Source of the DNA: Terasakiella pusilla DSM 6293 | GTDB taxonomy: Bacteria; Pseudomonadota; Alphaproteobacteria; Rhodospirillales; Terasakiellaceae | Reading direction: 5' to 3' | Assembly (NCBI RefSeq): GCF_000688235.1 | Contig: NZ_JHYO01000005.1 | Span: 1-64,000 of the forward strand | DNA: 64,000 bases | Part shown: positions 55,723 to 64,000 of the stretch, piece after piece | How the letters are laid out: each line of letters begins with the position of its first letter | How positions within the stretch are numbered: position 1 is the stretch's first letter | The notes under the pieces: model-generated | Told to the model about the DNA's origin: nothing | The model's database searches: none | The model's input: the letters and a program-made list of their open reading frames with translations, nothing else | Program-made: the position numbers and the translations under genes

Positions 55723-58700
55723 CTATTGTGAAAATTCTTCTTCTATTCTCGCCCATTGCAGAGGTACCTGCCCACCATGACATGGCTTTCCATACAGGAA
55801 CCCTTGCACGACCGTACACCCAATGGACTTTAGAAAATCAACCTGTTCTTTTGTTTCGACCCCTTCTGCGACCAGATCAATCTTCAGTTCATGGGCCATA
55901 GATACGATGGCCGACACAATCGCTGCATCATCATTGCCCGGTTTAATATCATGCACAAAACTACGATCAATTTTTAAGGTGTCTACAGGGAAACGCTTCA
56001 GATAGCTCAATGACGAATATCCGGTGCCAAAATCGTCAATGGAAATTCTCATCCCCATATCTTTCAGGTCGGCAAGAATTTGGATCGCGCCTTCCACATC
56101 TTCCATCATCATATTTTCTGTGACCTCAACCTCAAGGCAGGTGGGCACGATACGATGATCTTCAATGGCCTCTTTGATATCATTGATCAAGTTACGATCA
56201 CGGAACTGCTGTGCTGAAAGGTTGATCGCGATGGAGCCGAAATCAAACTGCATATCCTGCCACATTCGAGCCTGAAAACAGGTCTGTTGAATAATGGATT
56301 TACCAAGTTTGACGATAAGTCCGTTCTCTTCCGCCACAGGAATAAATTCTGCCGGGGAAATGGGTTGACCGTTGTCATCCGTCCAGCGGGCAAGGGCTTC
56401 AACACCGACGGGCTTTCCTGTAACACTATCGATCTTTAGCTGATAATGCGGAATGATGGCATTTTTATTCATCGCAATACGAAGCTTGTTTGCCATAGAA
56501 AGCTGATTATGCGCTTTATCATTCATCGACAGATTAAAGAACTGGTAATTATTACGTCCTTTTTCTTTCGCGTGATACATGGCAACGTCTGCATTTCTAA
56601 GCAAATCGGCAGAACTGTCACCATCTGTGGGATAGATCGCGATCCCTACACTCGCAGAAATAAAGAGTTCATGTCCTTCAAAGAAGTAAGGTGCCCCAAC
56701 GGATTTCACGATCCGTGAGGCCACCAGCTCGATATCCTCATCCGATGTGAGATCGGTTAAAATCACTGTAAACTCGTCCCCGGACAATCGCGCGACTGTA
56801 TCGATTTCACGGATGCTTGTTTTAAGCCGCTTGGAGACCTCCTTCAGCAATAAATCACCTACCCTGTGCCCAAGGGAATCGTTTACCTGTTTAAAGCGGT
56901 CCAAATCGACGAACAGGACCGCCATATGCTCTTTCTCCCGCTTGGAACGTGCGAGGGAGGTATAGAGACGATCATGAAACAAGACACGGTTAGGCAAGCC
57001 CGTCAACGGATCGAAGTGGGCTAATTGTTCCAGCTTTTCTTCACTTTCTTTTTTGTTGGTAATATCTGAAAAAACGGCAACATAATTGGTTACACGCCCA
57101 CTTTCGTTGCGTGATGCACTGATGGATAACATCTTGGGGAACTCATCCCCGTTTTTACGACGATCCCAGATCTCACCACGCCATAACCCATTGGTCATAA
57201 GGTCGGACCACATGGTGTTGTAAAACTCTTCAGAATGACGGCCAGATTTCATCATGCGCGGGTTTTGCCCAATCACTTCATTGCGCGAATATCCGGTAAT
57301 ATCTGTAAAGGCCGTGTTTACATCGACGATATCCCCTTTATCATCGGTAATCATAATCGCTTCGATTGTACTATCAAAAACTTTTGCGGACAGGCGTAAA
57401 CGCCGTTCTGCCAAGCGGCGATCAGTCACATCCTGACCTTGGGCAATCCCACCGATAATGATGCCAAAACGGTCATGTAACGGTGATAAGTTCCACACGT
57501 AGTGCCGCAGGCTGCCCTCTAGGCGAATAACCGTCTCAAGGGAGGAAAAGGGTTTGCCATTTGCCGCATTTTCAAGCGCCTGAATCATTTGGGAATTATT
57601 CTGTCGCTTAAAGAAGAGATGAATATCTTCCATGGTATCGATTTGATCAAACAGATCTTTGGCGACATGGTTGCATAAGGTGATATTCCCTTTGTCATCC
57701 CAGGCGAAGGTTGGCGTAATCGTCGCGTTGACCAAATCTTCAATATATTTTGATTTGGCCGACAGATGATGCACCATGCCTGTGATGACTTCACCAACCT
57801 GATTAAATTCGTAGATGCTTCCCTTTTGATAGAGCCGCTTGGTGTCACCATTTTGGACGGCATGGGCAAAGCTTAAAAGCTTGTTGAGGTTGCTGTTGGT
57901 AATCTTGCGCAATAACAACGTAACAAGGATGGCGGCAAGTAAAACAACTTGTCCTCCAAAGATAACCGAACCTCTAAACGTCTCCCCCCATGTTTGGGTC
58001 CCTTGCGAGGTCATAACAGAAACAAGATAAAGACCTTGGGGGCCATCTTTGATTTTGAGGGGATGAAAGTCTCCGCTAAAGATATTCTCTTTTGTAGAAA
58101 AGATAGTCTCGCGTTTTTCTAGAACGGCGTCACGTACCTCTGCCACACCATTTTCGAGGGAAGTAGATTCCACAAAAACCGTATCATCAGACATGATCAT
58201 ATGAGCACTGGCACCGCTGACGCTGCGCAATTCATTTACCAGAGGGGAATTCTTTTTTAAATAAACACCGGCTTTAAAAATACGCATCCCAACGAGCTGA
58301 CCATTTTCCTCATGCACTTCTTGAAACTGAAAGGCCAGGCTTTGGCCGCGACGTGATTTCTCAAATACAAACTTATCATTCTTGAACAGAGGCTTGGAAT
58401 TCTGCTCATCAAAAAGACCAAAGGACTCAAGGACTTTGATATCGCCCTCGATATTTTTTTCAAAGACAATGACGTAATCAATTATAATATCTTGCAAAAA
58501 CTGGGGCGAAAAAACACTGCGATTGGCATCAAAAGTTTTGGCAATCGCCTCCAGCATATGACGGCTTTCGTTTAAGCGGTAATTGAAATGCTGTTCCGCA
58601 AGTTTGTGGGTTTGGTCAATTTGCGTAATTTGTTCAAACTGAAGGGCTGTCTCGGCATTCTTGTACGAAGTCCAAAGCAAATAACTTCCCACGCTCATTA

Positions 58701-58749
58701 AAGCGCCGAGAAAAAAGAATAAAACGACCGGAGTAAACCGGAAAACCAT
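55723..58749 (-). CDS. Membrane-bound PAS-GGDEF-EAL protein (c-di-GMP turnover)
   Basis: 1008 residues. Two membrane helices (about 4-26 and 250-275) flank a periplasmic sensor; a HAMP-like segment, one diverged PAS and one clear PAS-PAC (SAKVFDSTIEAIMITDDKGDIVDVNTAFTDITGYSRNEV) follow. The GGDEF domain carries SGDEF, normally compatible with activity, and an inhibitory I-site RxxD (REID) five residues before it. The EAL domain has GVEALARW, an NLSAQQFRD segment, and IDDFGTGYSSLSYLKRF, so both synthesis and breakdown of c-di-GMP are possible. Precedes phoR on the same strand. Confidence 0.93.
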   Translation of the reverse strand: MVFRFTPVVLFFFLGALMSVGSYLLWTSYKNAETALQFEQITQIDQTHKLAEQHFNYRLNESRHMLEAIAKTFDANRSVFSPQFLQDIIIDYVIVFEKNIEGDIKVLESFGLFDEQNSKPLFKNDKFVFEKSRRGQSLAFQFQEVHEENGQLVGMRIFKAGVYLKKNSPLVNELRSVSGASAHMIMSDDTVFVESTSLENGVAEVRDAVLEKRETIFSTKENIFSGDFHPLKIKDGPQGLYLVSVMTSQGTQTWGETFRGSVIFGGQVVLLAAILVTLLLRKITNSNLNKLLSFAHAVQNGDTKRLYQKGSIYEFNQVGEVITGMVHHLSAKSKYIEDLVNATITPTFAWDDKGNITLCNHVAKDLFDQIDTMEDIHLFFKRQNNSQMIQALENAANGKPFSSLETVIRLEGSLRHYVWNLSPLHDRFGIIIGGIAQGQDVTDRRLAERRLRLSAKVFDSTIEAIMITDDKGDIVDVNTAFTDITGYSRNEVIGQNPRMMKSGRHSEEFYNTMWSDLMTNGLWRGEIWDRRKNGDEFPKMLSISASRNESGRVTNYVAVFSDITNKKESEEKLEQLAHFDPLTGLPNRVLFHDRLYTSLARSKREKEHMAVLFVDLDRFKQVNDSLGHRVGDLLLKEVSKRLKTSIREIDTVARLSGDEFTVILTDLTSDEDIELVASRIVKSVGAPYFFEGHELFISASVGIAIYPTDGDSSADLLRNADVAMYHAKEKGRNNYQFFNLSMNDKAHNQLSMANKLRIAMNKNAIIPHYQLKIDSVTGKPVGVEALARWTDDNGQPISPAEFIPVAEENGLIVKLGKSIIQQTCFQARMWQDMQFDFGSIAINLSAQQFRDRNLINDIKEAIEDHRIVPTCLEVEVTENMMMEDVEGAIQILADLKDMGMRISIDDFGTGYSSLSYLKRFPVDTLKIDRSFVHDIKPGNDDAAIVSAIVSMAHELKIDLVAEGVETKEQVDFLKSIGCTVVQGFLYGKPCHGGQVPLQWARIEEEFSQ

Positions 58750-58868
58750 TTTGTGCCCTTTCTTGACTAATCTCTTTAAGCTACACTTTGTTAGCTATAC
58801 ATCCAAGCCTGTAGTTGATTTTTGTCGGAGACGAGAAACCTTTTAAAACCTTGTACGACGTTAAGGCA

Positions 58869-60797
58869 ATGAATAATAATGGTAATAACTTTAATAATAG
58901 TATTGAAAATATAAAAATGAAGACCCCGACATCTGCAAATGAGCTAAATCGTCGTAAACAAATCGAAAATAGCCTCGGCATCGGTATATTTGAATGGAAT
59001 ATTGAAACCGGTGATTTCTGGTGGTCTGCTAAATTACGCGAGATCTTGGACGTTAAAGAGACAACTGAACAACCCACCCTGCAGACCTTAATCGGGTTTA
59101 TCCACCCTGAAGATCAAAACGTCCTCCACGCCTCATTGGAAAAGCTAACGGATGATCATTGTCAACTCCGACTAGCAACGCAGGTTTTAACTTCCACAGG
59201 CCGTCCGGTGCCTGTGATGGTTCATGCTAATTATGATGCCGATACCCATCTTGTATGCGGTTACATTCAAGATCAGACACAAGAATATGCAGAACGGGCT
59301 TCCTTGATCGATACCCTTTCCAAATATCGCGGTGTTATGGAAAGTGCGGGCGACGCCATTGTTTTGATCTCACAAAACGGGGCCATCCTTGAAGGAAACG
59401 CAAAAGCTGCGGAACTGTTTGAAGTTGCGGAAGACGACATTCCCCGCCTCAGCGTCGACAACATCCATGCCCCAGAAGATCTGGAAACCATGATGGGACA
59501 TTATCAGGGAATGTTATGGGGCCAAAACAGTCAGGTCGAAAGCACGATCATTGGCCAATCCGGGCGAGGAACCATTGTCGAAATTACGGGCCGTCCGGTG
59601 AAAATCGCCTCAGAAGAAATGATTGTGGTCATTTTCCATGATGTTACATTGCAATACCAAGCTCAAAACGCCTTGAAACGCAGTGAGAAGCGCTATCGTA
59701 GTTTGGTCGATGAAGCCCGTGAAGGGATTATGTTGCTTGATAGCGAAAGCCGCATATTAGCCGTCAACCCAAAGATTTGCGAGACGCTACAGCATAAGCG
59801 CCACGAATTATTGGGTAAACTCTTTTGTGATATTGCGGATTTTGATCTGGAAGTCAGTCCGGTTGATATCCTGAGCAACTCGCCCCATCGACAGTCCATC
59901 CATATGGAAGGAAACTTGCAATCCATAGAAGGTGCGTTGCATCCCACCGGCTTTAACGTCGCGCGATTTGAAGAACAAGGCCAGACACAATTTATCGTCA
60001 CGGCGTATGATCTGACAGATGTTCGCTTGGGGGAAGAAGATCGACTGCAATTGCAAAAGCAGCTCTTTCAAGCACAAAAACAAGAACTGATGGGACAGTT
60101 GGCCGGCAGCCTCGCTCATGATTTTAATAACCTTCTGTCTCCTATCATTTTGGTAAGTGAAGCACTGATCGAGGATGCGGAGGAAAACGAATATTACAAA
60201 AAGAACCTCCAGCATATTTTTCAAGCAGCACAACGGGCGAGACGTCTTGTTGCACGTATTCTGGATTATACACGCCCGGAAGACAGTGAGTTTATCGCGC
60301 TAAACTTACGTGAAGAGATTGCAGAGACATTGGAGCTTTTGCGCTCTTCCGTGCCTCACACCATTACGATTAAGGAAAACTATAGCGACAAGAAGTTCCC
60401 CTGTATGGCAGATCCTGATCAAATCCATCAAATTGTCATGAATGTGGGGACCAATGCCGCACAAGCCATCGGTGAACGTAATGGTCATATCGACTTTTTG
60501 CTCAGCTGTTTCCCCATTGACGAACACAGCGATTATATCAATCGTTTTGAAATCCCAGAAGGCACTTACGCCAAATTGTGCGTAACCGATACGGGCCCCG
60601 GCATCGATGAAGCTTACCTAAACGAGATCTTCGATCCTTTCTTTACCACCAAATCGCAAACCGACGGGTCTGGCCTTGGCCTGTCTGTTGTGGAACGTAT
60701 CGTTCGAAATCACGGCGGTTTCGTAACTGCGCAAAACATCGATAAAGGCGGCGCCTGTCTGTCAATCTATCTCCCCTTGATGGGAGATTGTGAATGA
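58869..60797 (+). CDS. PAS-domain sensor histidine kinase, cytoplasmic
   Basis: 642 residues from the ATG at 58869 with TTAAGG upstream; a TTG at 58815 is also in frame. No membrane helix is seen. An N-terminal low-complexity Asn-rich segment is followed by a PAS fold-3-type domain (IGIFEWNIETGDFWWSAKLREIL), two more PAS domains, and a kinase core with the H-box ELMGQLAGSLAHDFNNLLSPI, an N box (QIVMNVGTNAAQAIG), G1 (VTDTGPGI) and G2 (GSGLGLSVVERIV). The HDFNN form is typical of kinases that signal to NtrC- or CheY-type receivers. The next gene, a lone receiver, overlaps by ATGA. Confidence 0.92.
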   Translation: MNNNGNNFNNSIENIKMKTPTSANELNRRKQIENSLGIGIFEWNIETGDFWWSAKLREILDVKETTEQPTLQTLIGFIHPEDQNVLHASLEKLTDDHCQLRLATQVLTSTGRPVPVMVHANYDADTHLVCGYIQDQTQEYAERASLIDTLSKYRGVMESAGDAIVLISQNGAILEGNAKAAELFEVAEDDIPRLSVDNIHAPEDLETMMGHYQGMLWGQNSQVESTIIGQSGRGTIVEITGRPVKIASEEMIVVIFHDVTLQYQAQNALKRSEKRYRSLVDEAREGIMLLDSESRILAVNPKICETLQHKRHELLGKLFCDIADFDLEVSPVDILSNSPHRQSIHMEGNLQSIEGALHPTGFNVARFEEQGQTQFIVTAYDLTDVRLGEEDRLQLQKQLFQAQKQELMGQLAGSLAHDFNNLLSPIILVSEALIEDAEENEYYKKNLQHIFQAAQRARRLVARILDYTRPEDSEFIALNLREEIAETLELLRSSVPHTITIKENYSDKKFPCMADPDQIHQIVMNVGTNAAQAIGERNGHIDFLLSCFPIDEHSDYINRFEIPEGTYAKLCVTDTGPGIDEAYLNEIFDPFFTTKSQTDGSGLGLSVVERIVRNHGGFVTAQNIDKGGACLSIYLPLMGDCE

Positions 60798-61171
60798 CAT
60801 TTCCTATGATTGTGATCGTCGATGATGAAGAATTGGTGCGCGCGGCTCTGGCCATGGTGCTGGAAAGAAACGGGTATCAGACCACAAGCTTTTCATCGGC
60901 AAAGCAGGCGTTAGCGAGTTTGAACGACCTTGGACGGATTGATGCAATTATCACAGATTTGGTTATGCCAGTGATGGATGGTGTTTTATTTATCAAACGA
61001 TTGCGTGAAATCGGTGTGCAAAGCCCGATTATCACACTGACCGGCGGTGCTCGCGTCGGTCAGCACAATATGTCAATCCAAGCAAAAGAGGCTGGTGCAG
61101 CAGTTACCCTGCAAAAACCGGTTGATAAAAAACAACTTTTATCAGCACTGGAAAATGTATTTAACCTCTAA
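60794..61171 (+). CDS. Single-domain (CheY-like) response regulator
   Basis: 125 residues, receiver only. Acidic pocket IVDDEE, phosphorylated Asp D55 in IITDLVMPVMDG, Thr in ITLTGGA and Lys in TLQKPVDKKQL. Its start overlaps the kinase stop, so the kinase probably phosphorylates it. With no output domain it would act by protein contact or in a phosphorelay. Its last 11 bases overlap the end of the convergent NarL-type gene. Confidence 0.94.
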   Translation: MTFPMIVIVDDEELVRAALAMVLERNGYQTTSFSSAKQALASLNDLGRIDAIITDLVMPVMDGVLFIKRLREIGVQSPIITLTGGARVGQHNMSIQAKEAGAAVTLQKPVDKKQLLSALENVFNL

Positions 61172-61796
61172 AGCCTTTGCGTAAAGCCAAGCCAACGGCT
61201 TGGGTGCGGCTGGACACATCCAGTTTACGGAACACCCCTTTCAAATGGGCGCGCACGGTGACTTCCTGCAATTCCAGTATATTGGCGATGACTTTGTTGG
61301 AATGCCCTTCCACAAGGTATTTCAACACTTCGCGTTCACGCGTTGTCAATTCTTCAAACAGGCTTGTGTCTTCTTGTGTGTGATCCGGTTCTTCTTCATC
61401 AGTCGAACAAATCACAGATGGGATGAACTTTTCGCCATTTAAAACCAGATTGATGGCATTGATCATAGCTTGCCCCCCAAGTGTCTTGGGAATGAAGCCG
61501 GATGCCCCTTTTTCAATACAGGTCAAGACATCTGCACGACGATAAGCACCGGACATAACGACAACAGGCTGATCACCGGCAAGTTCGACTACTTTTTTAA
61601 CACTATCCAGACCATTTACGCCGGGCATTTTCAAATCCAGCAGGATCAGGTCATAGGAGGTTTCATCTGACAGGCGCATTTCTGTTTCCGGCAGAGTTTC
61701 TGCTTCTACAACTTTGATATCCGGTTGTAGTTTATTGAAAATGAGCTTTATCCCTTCACGGAAAAGTCCATGATCATCCGCCAACAGAAATTTCAT
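61161..61796 (-). CDS. LuxR/NarL-type response regulator
   Basis: 211 residues. Receiver with ADDHGLFREGIK at the start and phosphorylated Asp D54 in LILLDLKMPGVNG; a GerE-type HTH at about 148-205 (LTTREREVLKYLVEGHSNKVIANILELQEVTVRAHLKGVFRKLDVSSRTQAVGLALRKG). A DNA-binding regulator, probably of the DctR/NarL class. Ends convergent with the CheY-like gene, which suggests the kinase could also serve it, though no direct evidence is visible. Confidence 0.93.
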   Translation of the reverse strand: MKFLLADDHGLFREGIKLIFNKLQPDIKVVEAETLPETEMRLSDETSYDLILLDLKMPGVNGLDSVKKVVELAGDQPVVVMSGAYRRADVLTCIEKGASGFIPKTLGGQAMINAINLVLNGEKFIPSVICSTDEEEPDHTQEDTSLFEELTTREREVLKYLVEGHSNKVIANILELQEVTVRAHLKGVFRKLDVSSRTQAVGLALRKGFRG

Positions 61797-61846
61797 TTAT
61801 CTTTATTCCTTAATTCTTTTTATCACTCAATGAATGATAATCTCGA

Positions 61847-62449
61847 CTATAGCTGAAAGAGGTTTTGTTCCAGTTTCATGAAATCCTGATTTTCGATATA
61901 CGGGATTTCCCCTAGAATACGCACCTTTCCAAATTGTTCAATGGCCTTTTTGTTGCGTTCGTTCAACGGTCCGTTCAAAACGACCCCTTTAATAGTAATT
62001 TCACGATCACGTAATGCCTTTAGTGTTAATAAGGTGTGATTAATCGTGCCAAGGCCACTTCGGGCCACCACAATCACTTCACAGTCCATCTTTTTTATCA
62101 GATCGATCATAAAGAATTCATTATTAATGGGCACAAAAATGCCCCCTGCCCCTTCGATCACCAGATCGCCTGCCACATCAGGTTTCTGGATCGCATCCAT
62201 ATCAATCTCGACACCATCGATGGCAGCGGCATCGTGGGGGGAAAGTGGTTCTGTCAGTTCATACACACAGGGCAGGATTTTTTCAGGACCAATCCCGCCA
62301 AGACGCATGACCTCATTTTTATCTTCAATGTCATTGGTGCCGCTTTGGACGGGTTTCCAATAAAACGCACCTAATTGACGGACCAATAAAGTGGAGACAA
62401 CGGTTTTACCGACATCAGTGTCTGTACCTGTCACAAAATAATGCGTCAT
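61847..62449 (-). CDS. bioD: Dethiobiotin synthetase
   Basis: 200 residues from the ATG at 62449 with AAGGAAAG upstream. ATP-dependent closure of the ureido ring from DAPA and CO2, the step before BioB. P-loop FVTGTDTDVGKTVVSTLL, then FYWKPVQSGTNDIED and VIEGAGGIFVPIN are family signatures. The start codon shortly follows the bioC stop. Last gene of the biotin run. Confidence 0.93.
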   Translation of the reverse strand: MTHYFVTGTDTDVGKTVVSTLLVRQLGAFYWKPVQSGTNDIEDKNEVMRLGGIGPEKILPCVYELTEPLSPHDAAAIDGVEIDMDAIQKPDVAGDLVIEGAGGIFVPINNEFFMIDLIKKMDCEVIVVARSGLGTINHTLLTLKALRDREITIKGVVLNGPLNERNKKAIEQFGKVRILGEIPYIENQDFMKLEQNLFQL

Positions 62450-62450
62450 G

Positions 62451-63206
62451 TTACTTTCCTTCAATATGACCTAAAAGAATTTCGTAAGTCATTGCACAAT
62501 CTTTTTTCTGATCCAGATAGGTCATAACCTTACGCAGCTCTTTTGTATTCATGGCGCGATAGCCCGACTTGGGGGATTGGGCGCCGATGGATTTTAGGGC
62601 TTTTAAAAAGACAAGACCGTTTTGATAGTCTTGCTTTTTAATCCGGCTACTCACACCGATGGCGCGCCCTGTCAGGTCAAAAGATTGCGCTTGCTGTAAA
62701 GTTGGATAATCATGCAAACCAACAGGCAAAGACAACGCTTCAAGACAGCGACGCCATTCCTGAAAGCTTTTGCTGCCCAAGGTGGTGAAGACCATATGCC
62801 CTTTTGGACTAAGCAAGTCTGACAATCGACCAAGACCTGCAGGCAGGTCCGCAAACCACTGCATGGCGAGGCTACTGACAATCAGGTCAAACGGGCCTTC
62901 AAGTGTCGGAAACTCCCCATCCATCTGTTGAAAGGTCGCTTCAACGGCTACATTCTGACGACAGGTCTCCAGCATATCAGTGGACAAGTCCGTAACCGTC
63001 CATGTCGCTTCCGGGAAAACCTCCATCAGTTCACGGGTTAAAAAGCCTGTGCCACACCCGATTTCCAGAATATTGCTGACGTTGGTTAAATCCAAACTTT
63101 CAACATACTGACGCAATAAGTGCGCCGTCCACTTTTGGACCGGAGCTTCTTGTTCGTAGGTTTTGGCAGCCGTCCCGAACGCGTCTTGAATGAAGGTCTT
63201 ATTCAC
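62451..63206 (-). CDS. bioC: Malonyl-ACP O-methyltransferase BioC
   Basis: 251 residues from a GTG start that overlaps the esterase stop (GTGA). The enzyme masks malonyl-ACP as a methyl ester so that fatty acid synthase can build pimeloyl-ACP. SAM motif ILEIGCGTGFLTRELM, motif II FDLIVSSLAMQWFADL and the N-terminal FGTAAKTYEQEAPVQKW are typical of BioC. Confidence 0.92.
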   Translation of the reverse strand: MNKTFIQDAFGTAAKTYEQEAPVQKWTAHLLRQYVESLDLTNVSNILEIGCGTGFLTRELMEVFPEATWTVTDLSTDMLETCRQNVAVEATFQQMDGEFPTLEGPFDLIVSSLAMQWFADLPAGLGRLSDLLSPKGHMVFTTLGSKSFQEWRRCLEALSLPVGLHDYPTLQQAQSFDLTGRAIGVSSRIKKQDYQNGLVFLKALKSIGAQSPKSGYRAMNTKELRKVMTYLDQKKDCAMTYEILLGHIEGK

Positions 63207-63832
63207 GAAGTTTGATCCAGAAAATCACGTAATTGATCCGCAACCCATTTCGGTTGGTAAAGGGGGAGCAAATGATTGCCCCCTTTATAGCAGATGAGAT
63301 CATGAGAAAAAGAGGCTTCTGACATTTTCTCAGGAACAATCAGATCTGCATCCCCGACCAACGCCCGTTTTGGGCAGGTCAGATTGCTGTACAGATTATG
63401 GACATCACATGTTTCCAGATAGGCAAGACCATCGGCCATGGCTTGCACGTCTGCTTCAGCGGCAAATACGGCACCTGTTAGGCCGCTATTTTTCATAAAG
63501 TCTGACCACACCGTTTCAGGCGTTTTGGTAAATTGTCGGATCATACGTTTTAAGACTCGTGGATTTACACCTTCGACAAAATCATCTGCAGCACAGAACT
63601 TCGTAAACCCATTGACCGACACCAAGCCTTTGAGGTCCGTCTTTCGATCCAACAGCCAGCATAGCCCCATAGAATGAGTAACATAAACCGCCTCAGTCGA
63701 GAGCCTCATATCAGGCTTGCCGTAAAAACCTAGATCAAGACTATGACAGGTGAAGTCCTGCAAATGCGCAATCACGTCTTGCCAGAAGGATTTATCAAAA
63801 CCCCAGCCGTGCACGAAAATCAGATCAGCCAT
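63203..63832 (-). CDS. Pimeloyl-ACP methyl ester esterase, BioH-like alpha/beta hydrolase
   Basis: 209 residues from the ATG at 63832. The opening [21 protein letters not shown] has the oxyanion-hole HGW motif, the nucleophile elbow reads THSMG with the first Gly of GxSxG replaced by Thr, and the Asp and His are in VGDADLIVP and GGNHLLP. It is shorter than BioH (about 256) and may belong to another of the known esterase types (BioG, BioV and others). Its position between bioF and bioC makes removal of the pimeloyl methyl ester the likely job. Confidence 0.8.
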   Translation of the reverse strand: MADLIFVHGWGFDKSFWQDVIAHLQDFTCHSLDLGFYGKPDMRLSTEAVYVTHSMGLCWLLDRKTDLKGLVSVNGFTKFCAADDFVEGVNPRVLKRMIRQFTKTPETVWSDFMKNSGLTGAVFAAEADVQAMADGLAYLETCDVHNLYSNLTCPKRALVGDADLIVPEKMSEASFSHDLICYKGGNHLLPLYQPKWVADQLRDFLDQTS

Positions 63833-64000
63833 TTTGCAACGACCTGACCACATCACACAAAGTATCGATATCTTTATCGCTATGGGCGGCACTTAAGGCA
63901 AACCGGATGCGACTGGTGCCTTTGGGCACGGTCGGCGGGCGAATGGCGATGCCCAGAATATTTTGGGCCTCTAGCGCTTTTGCCAGCTCCAGCGTCTTGG
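63825..64000 (-). CDS. bioF: 8-amino-7-oxononanoate synthase, C-terminal part
   Basis: Only the last 57 codons are in the window. [22 protein letters not shown] is the conserved C-terminal segment of BioF, a PLP enzyme that joins pimeloyl-ACP and alanine. The stop (TGA at 63827-63825) lies inside the start of the esterase gene (ATGGCTGA), so translation is probably coupled. The gene runs off the right edge. Confidence 0.88.
   Translation of the reverse strand, partial: KTLELAKALEAQNILGIAIRPPTVPKGTSRIRFALSAAHSDKDIDTLCDVVRSLQNG

Overview
The window looks like chromosomal core sequence from a free-living alphaproteobacterium of roughly Rhodospirillales type with moderate GC content. Pointers are the erpA-dgt-argS-SPOR-nagZ-scpAB-tatABC-serS-surE-pcm-M23 gene order, the PopZ-valS pair, the TolC/isoaspartyl-methyltransferase pair and the phoR-pstSCAB-phoU-phoB order. 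A Terasakiella/Magnetovibrio/Thalassospira-like marine genus would fit, but this is a guess from gene content and base composition; no species is claimed.

Layout. 1-202: the tail of an insertion-sequence transposase. 365-3698 (-): yajC-secD-secF and a Mth938-like gene. 3831-6874: AAA+ ATPase, VOC protein, exonuclease III, a secreted HExxH protein and ErpA. 6980-14074 (+): dgt, argS, SPOR protein, nagZ, M50 protease, scpA, scpB. 14184-16918 (+): a two-gene iron-type ABC importer behind a Fur-like palindrome. 17029-22207 (+): tatABC, serS, surE, pcm and a LysM/degenerate LytM lipoprotein. 22267-31238 (-): ilvD, a degenerate HAD protein, a membrane protein, valS, popZ, an export TolC and a second methyltransferase. 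31503-31775: tRNA-Cys and two identical tRNA-Asn genes. 31990-36189 (+): an XRE regulator, a Crp/Fnr regulator with an N-terminal Cys cluster, and a PatZ-like acyl-CoA synthetase/acetyltransferase.

36322-45730 is the most unusual stretch. A complete type I secretion machine (TolC, ABC, HlyD) is followed at once by a MotA/PomA-like and MotB-like stator pair. An antisense CHASE2 adenylate cyclase sits inside the cluster and a metallo-beta-lactamase-fold hydrolase of phosphodiesterase type faces it at the far end. No secreted substrate is visible. 45834-48278 (-): SAM hydrolase, sterol desaturase-like protein, EamA transporter.

48320-55699 (-): the phosphate regulon phoR, pstS, pstC, pstA, pstB, phoU, phoB. 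Pho boxes with 11-bp repeats lie upstream of pstS and phoR; the phoR one covers the first ATG and argues for a downstream start. 55723-61796: signalling proteins, namely a membrane GGDEF-EAL protein, a PAS histidine kinase with a CheY-like partner, and a NarL-type regulator. 61847-64000 (-): biotin genes bioD, bioC, a BioH-type esterase and the end of bioF.

No gap without a gene exceeds 300 bases, and I saw no rRNA, CRISPR array or prophage. The main candidates for something new are the secretion-stator-cyclase cluster, the Pro-Glu linker of PopZ, and small proteins that have lost the catalytic residues of their fold.
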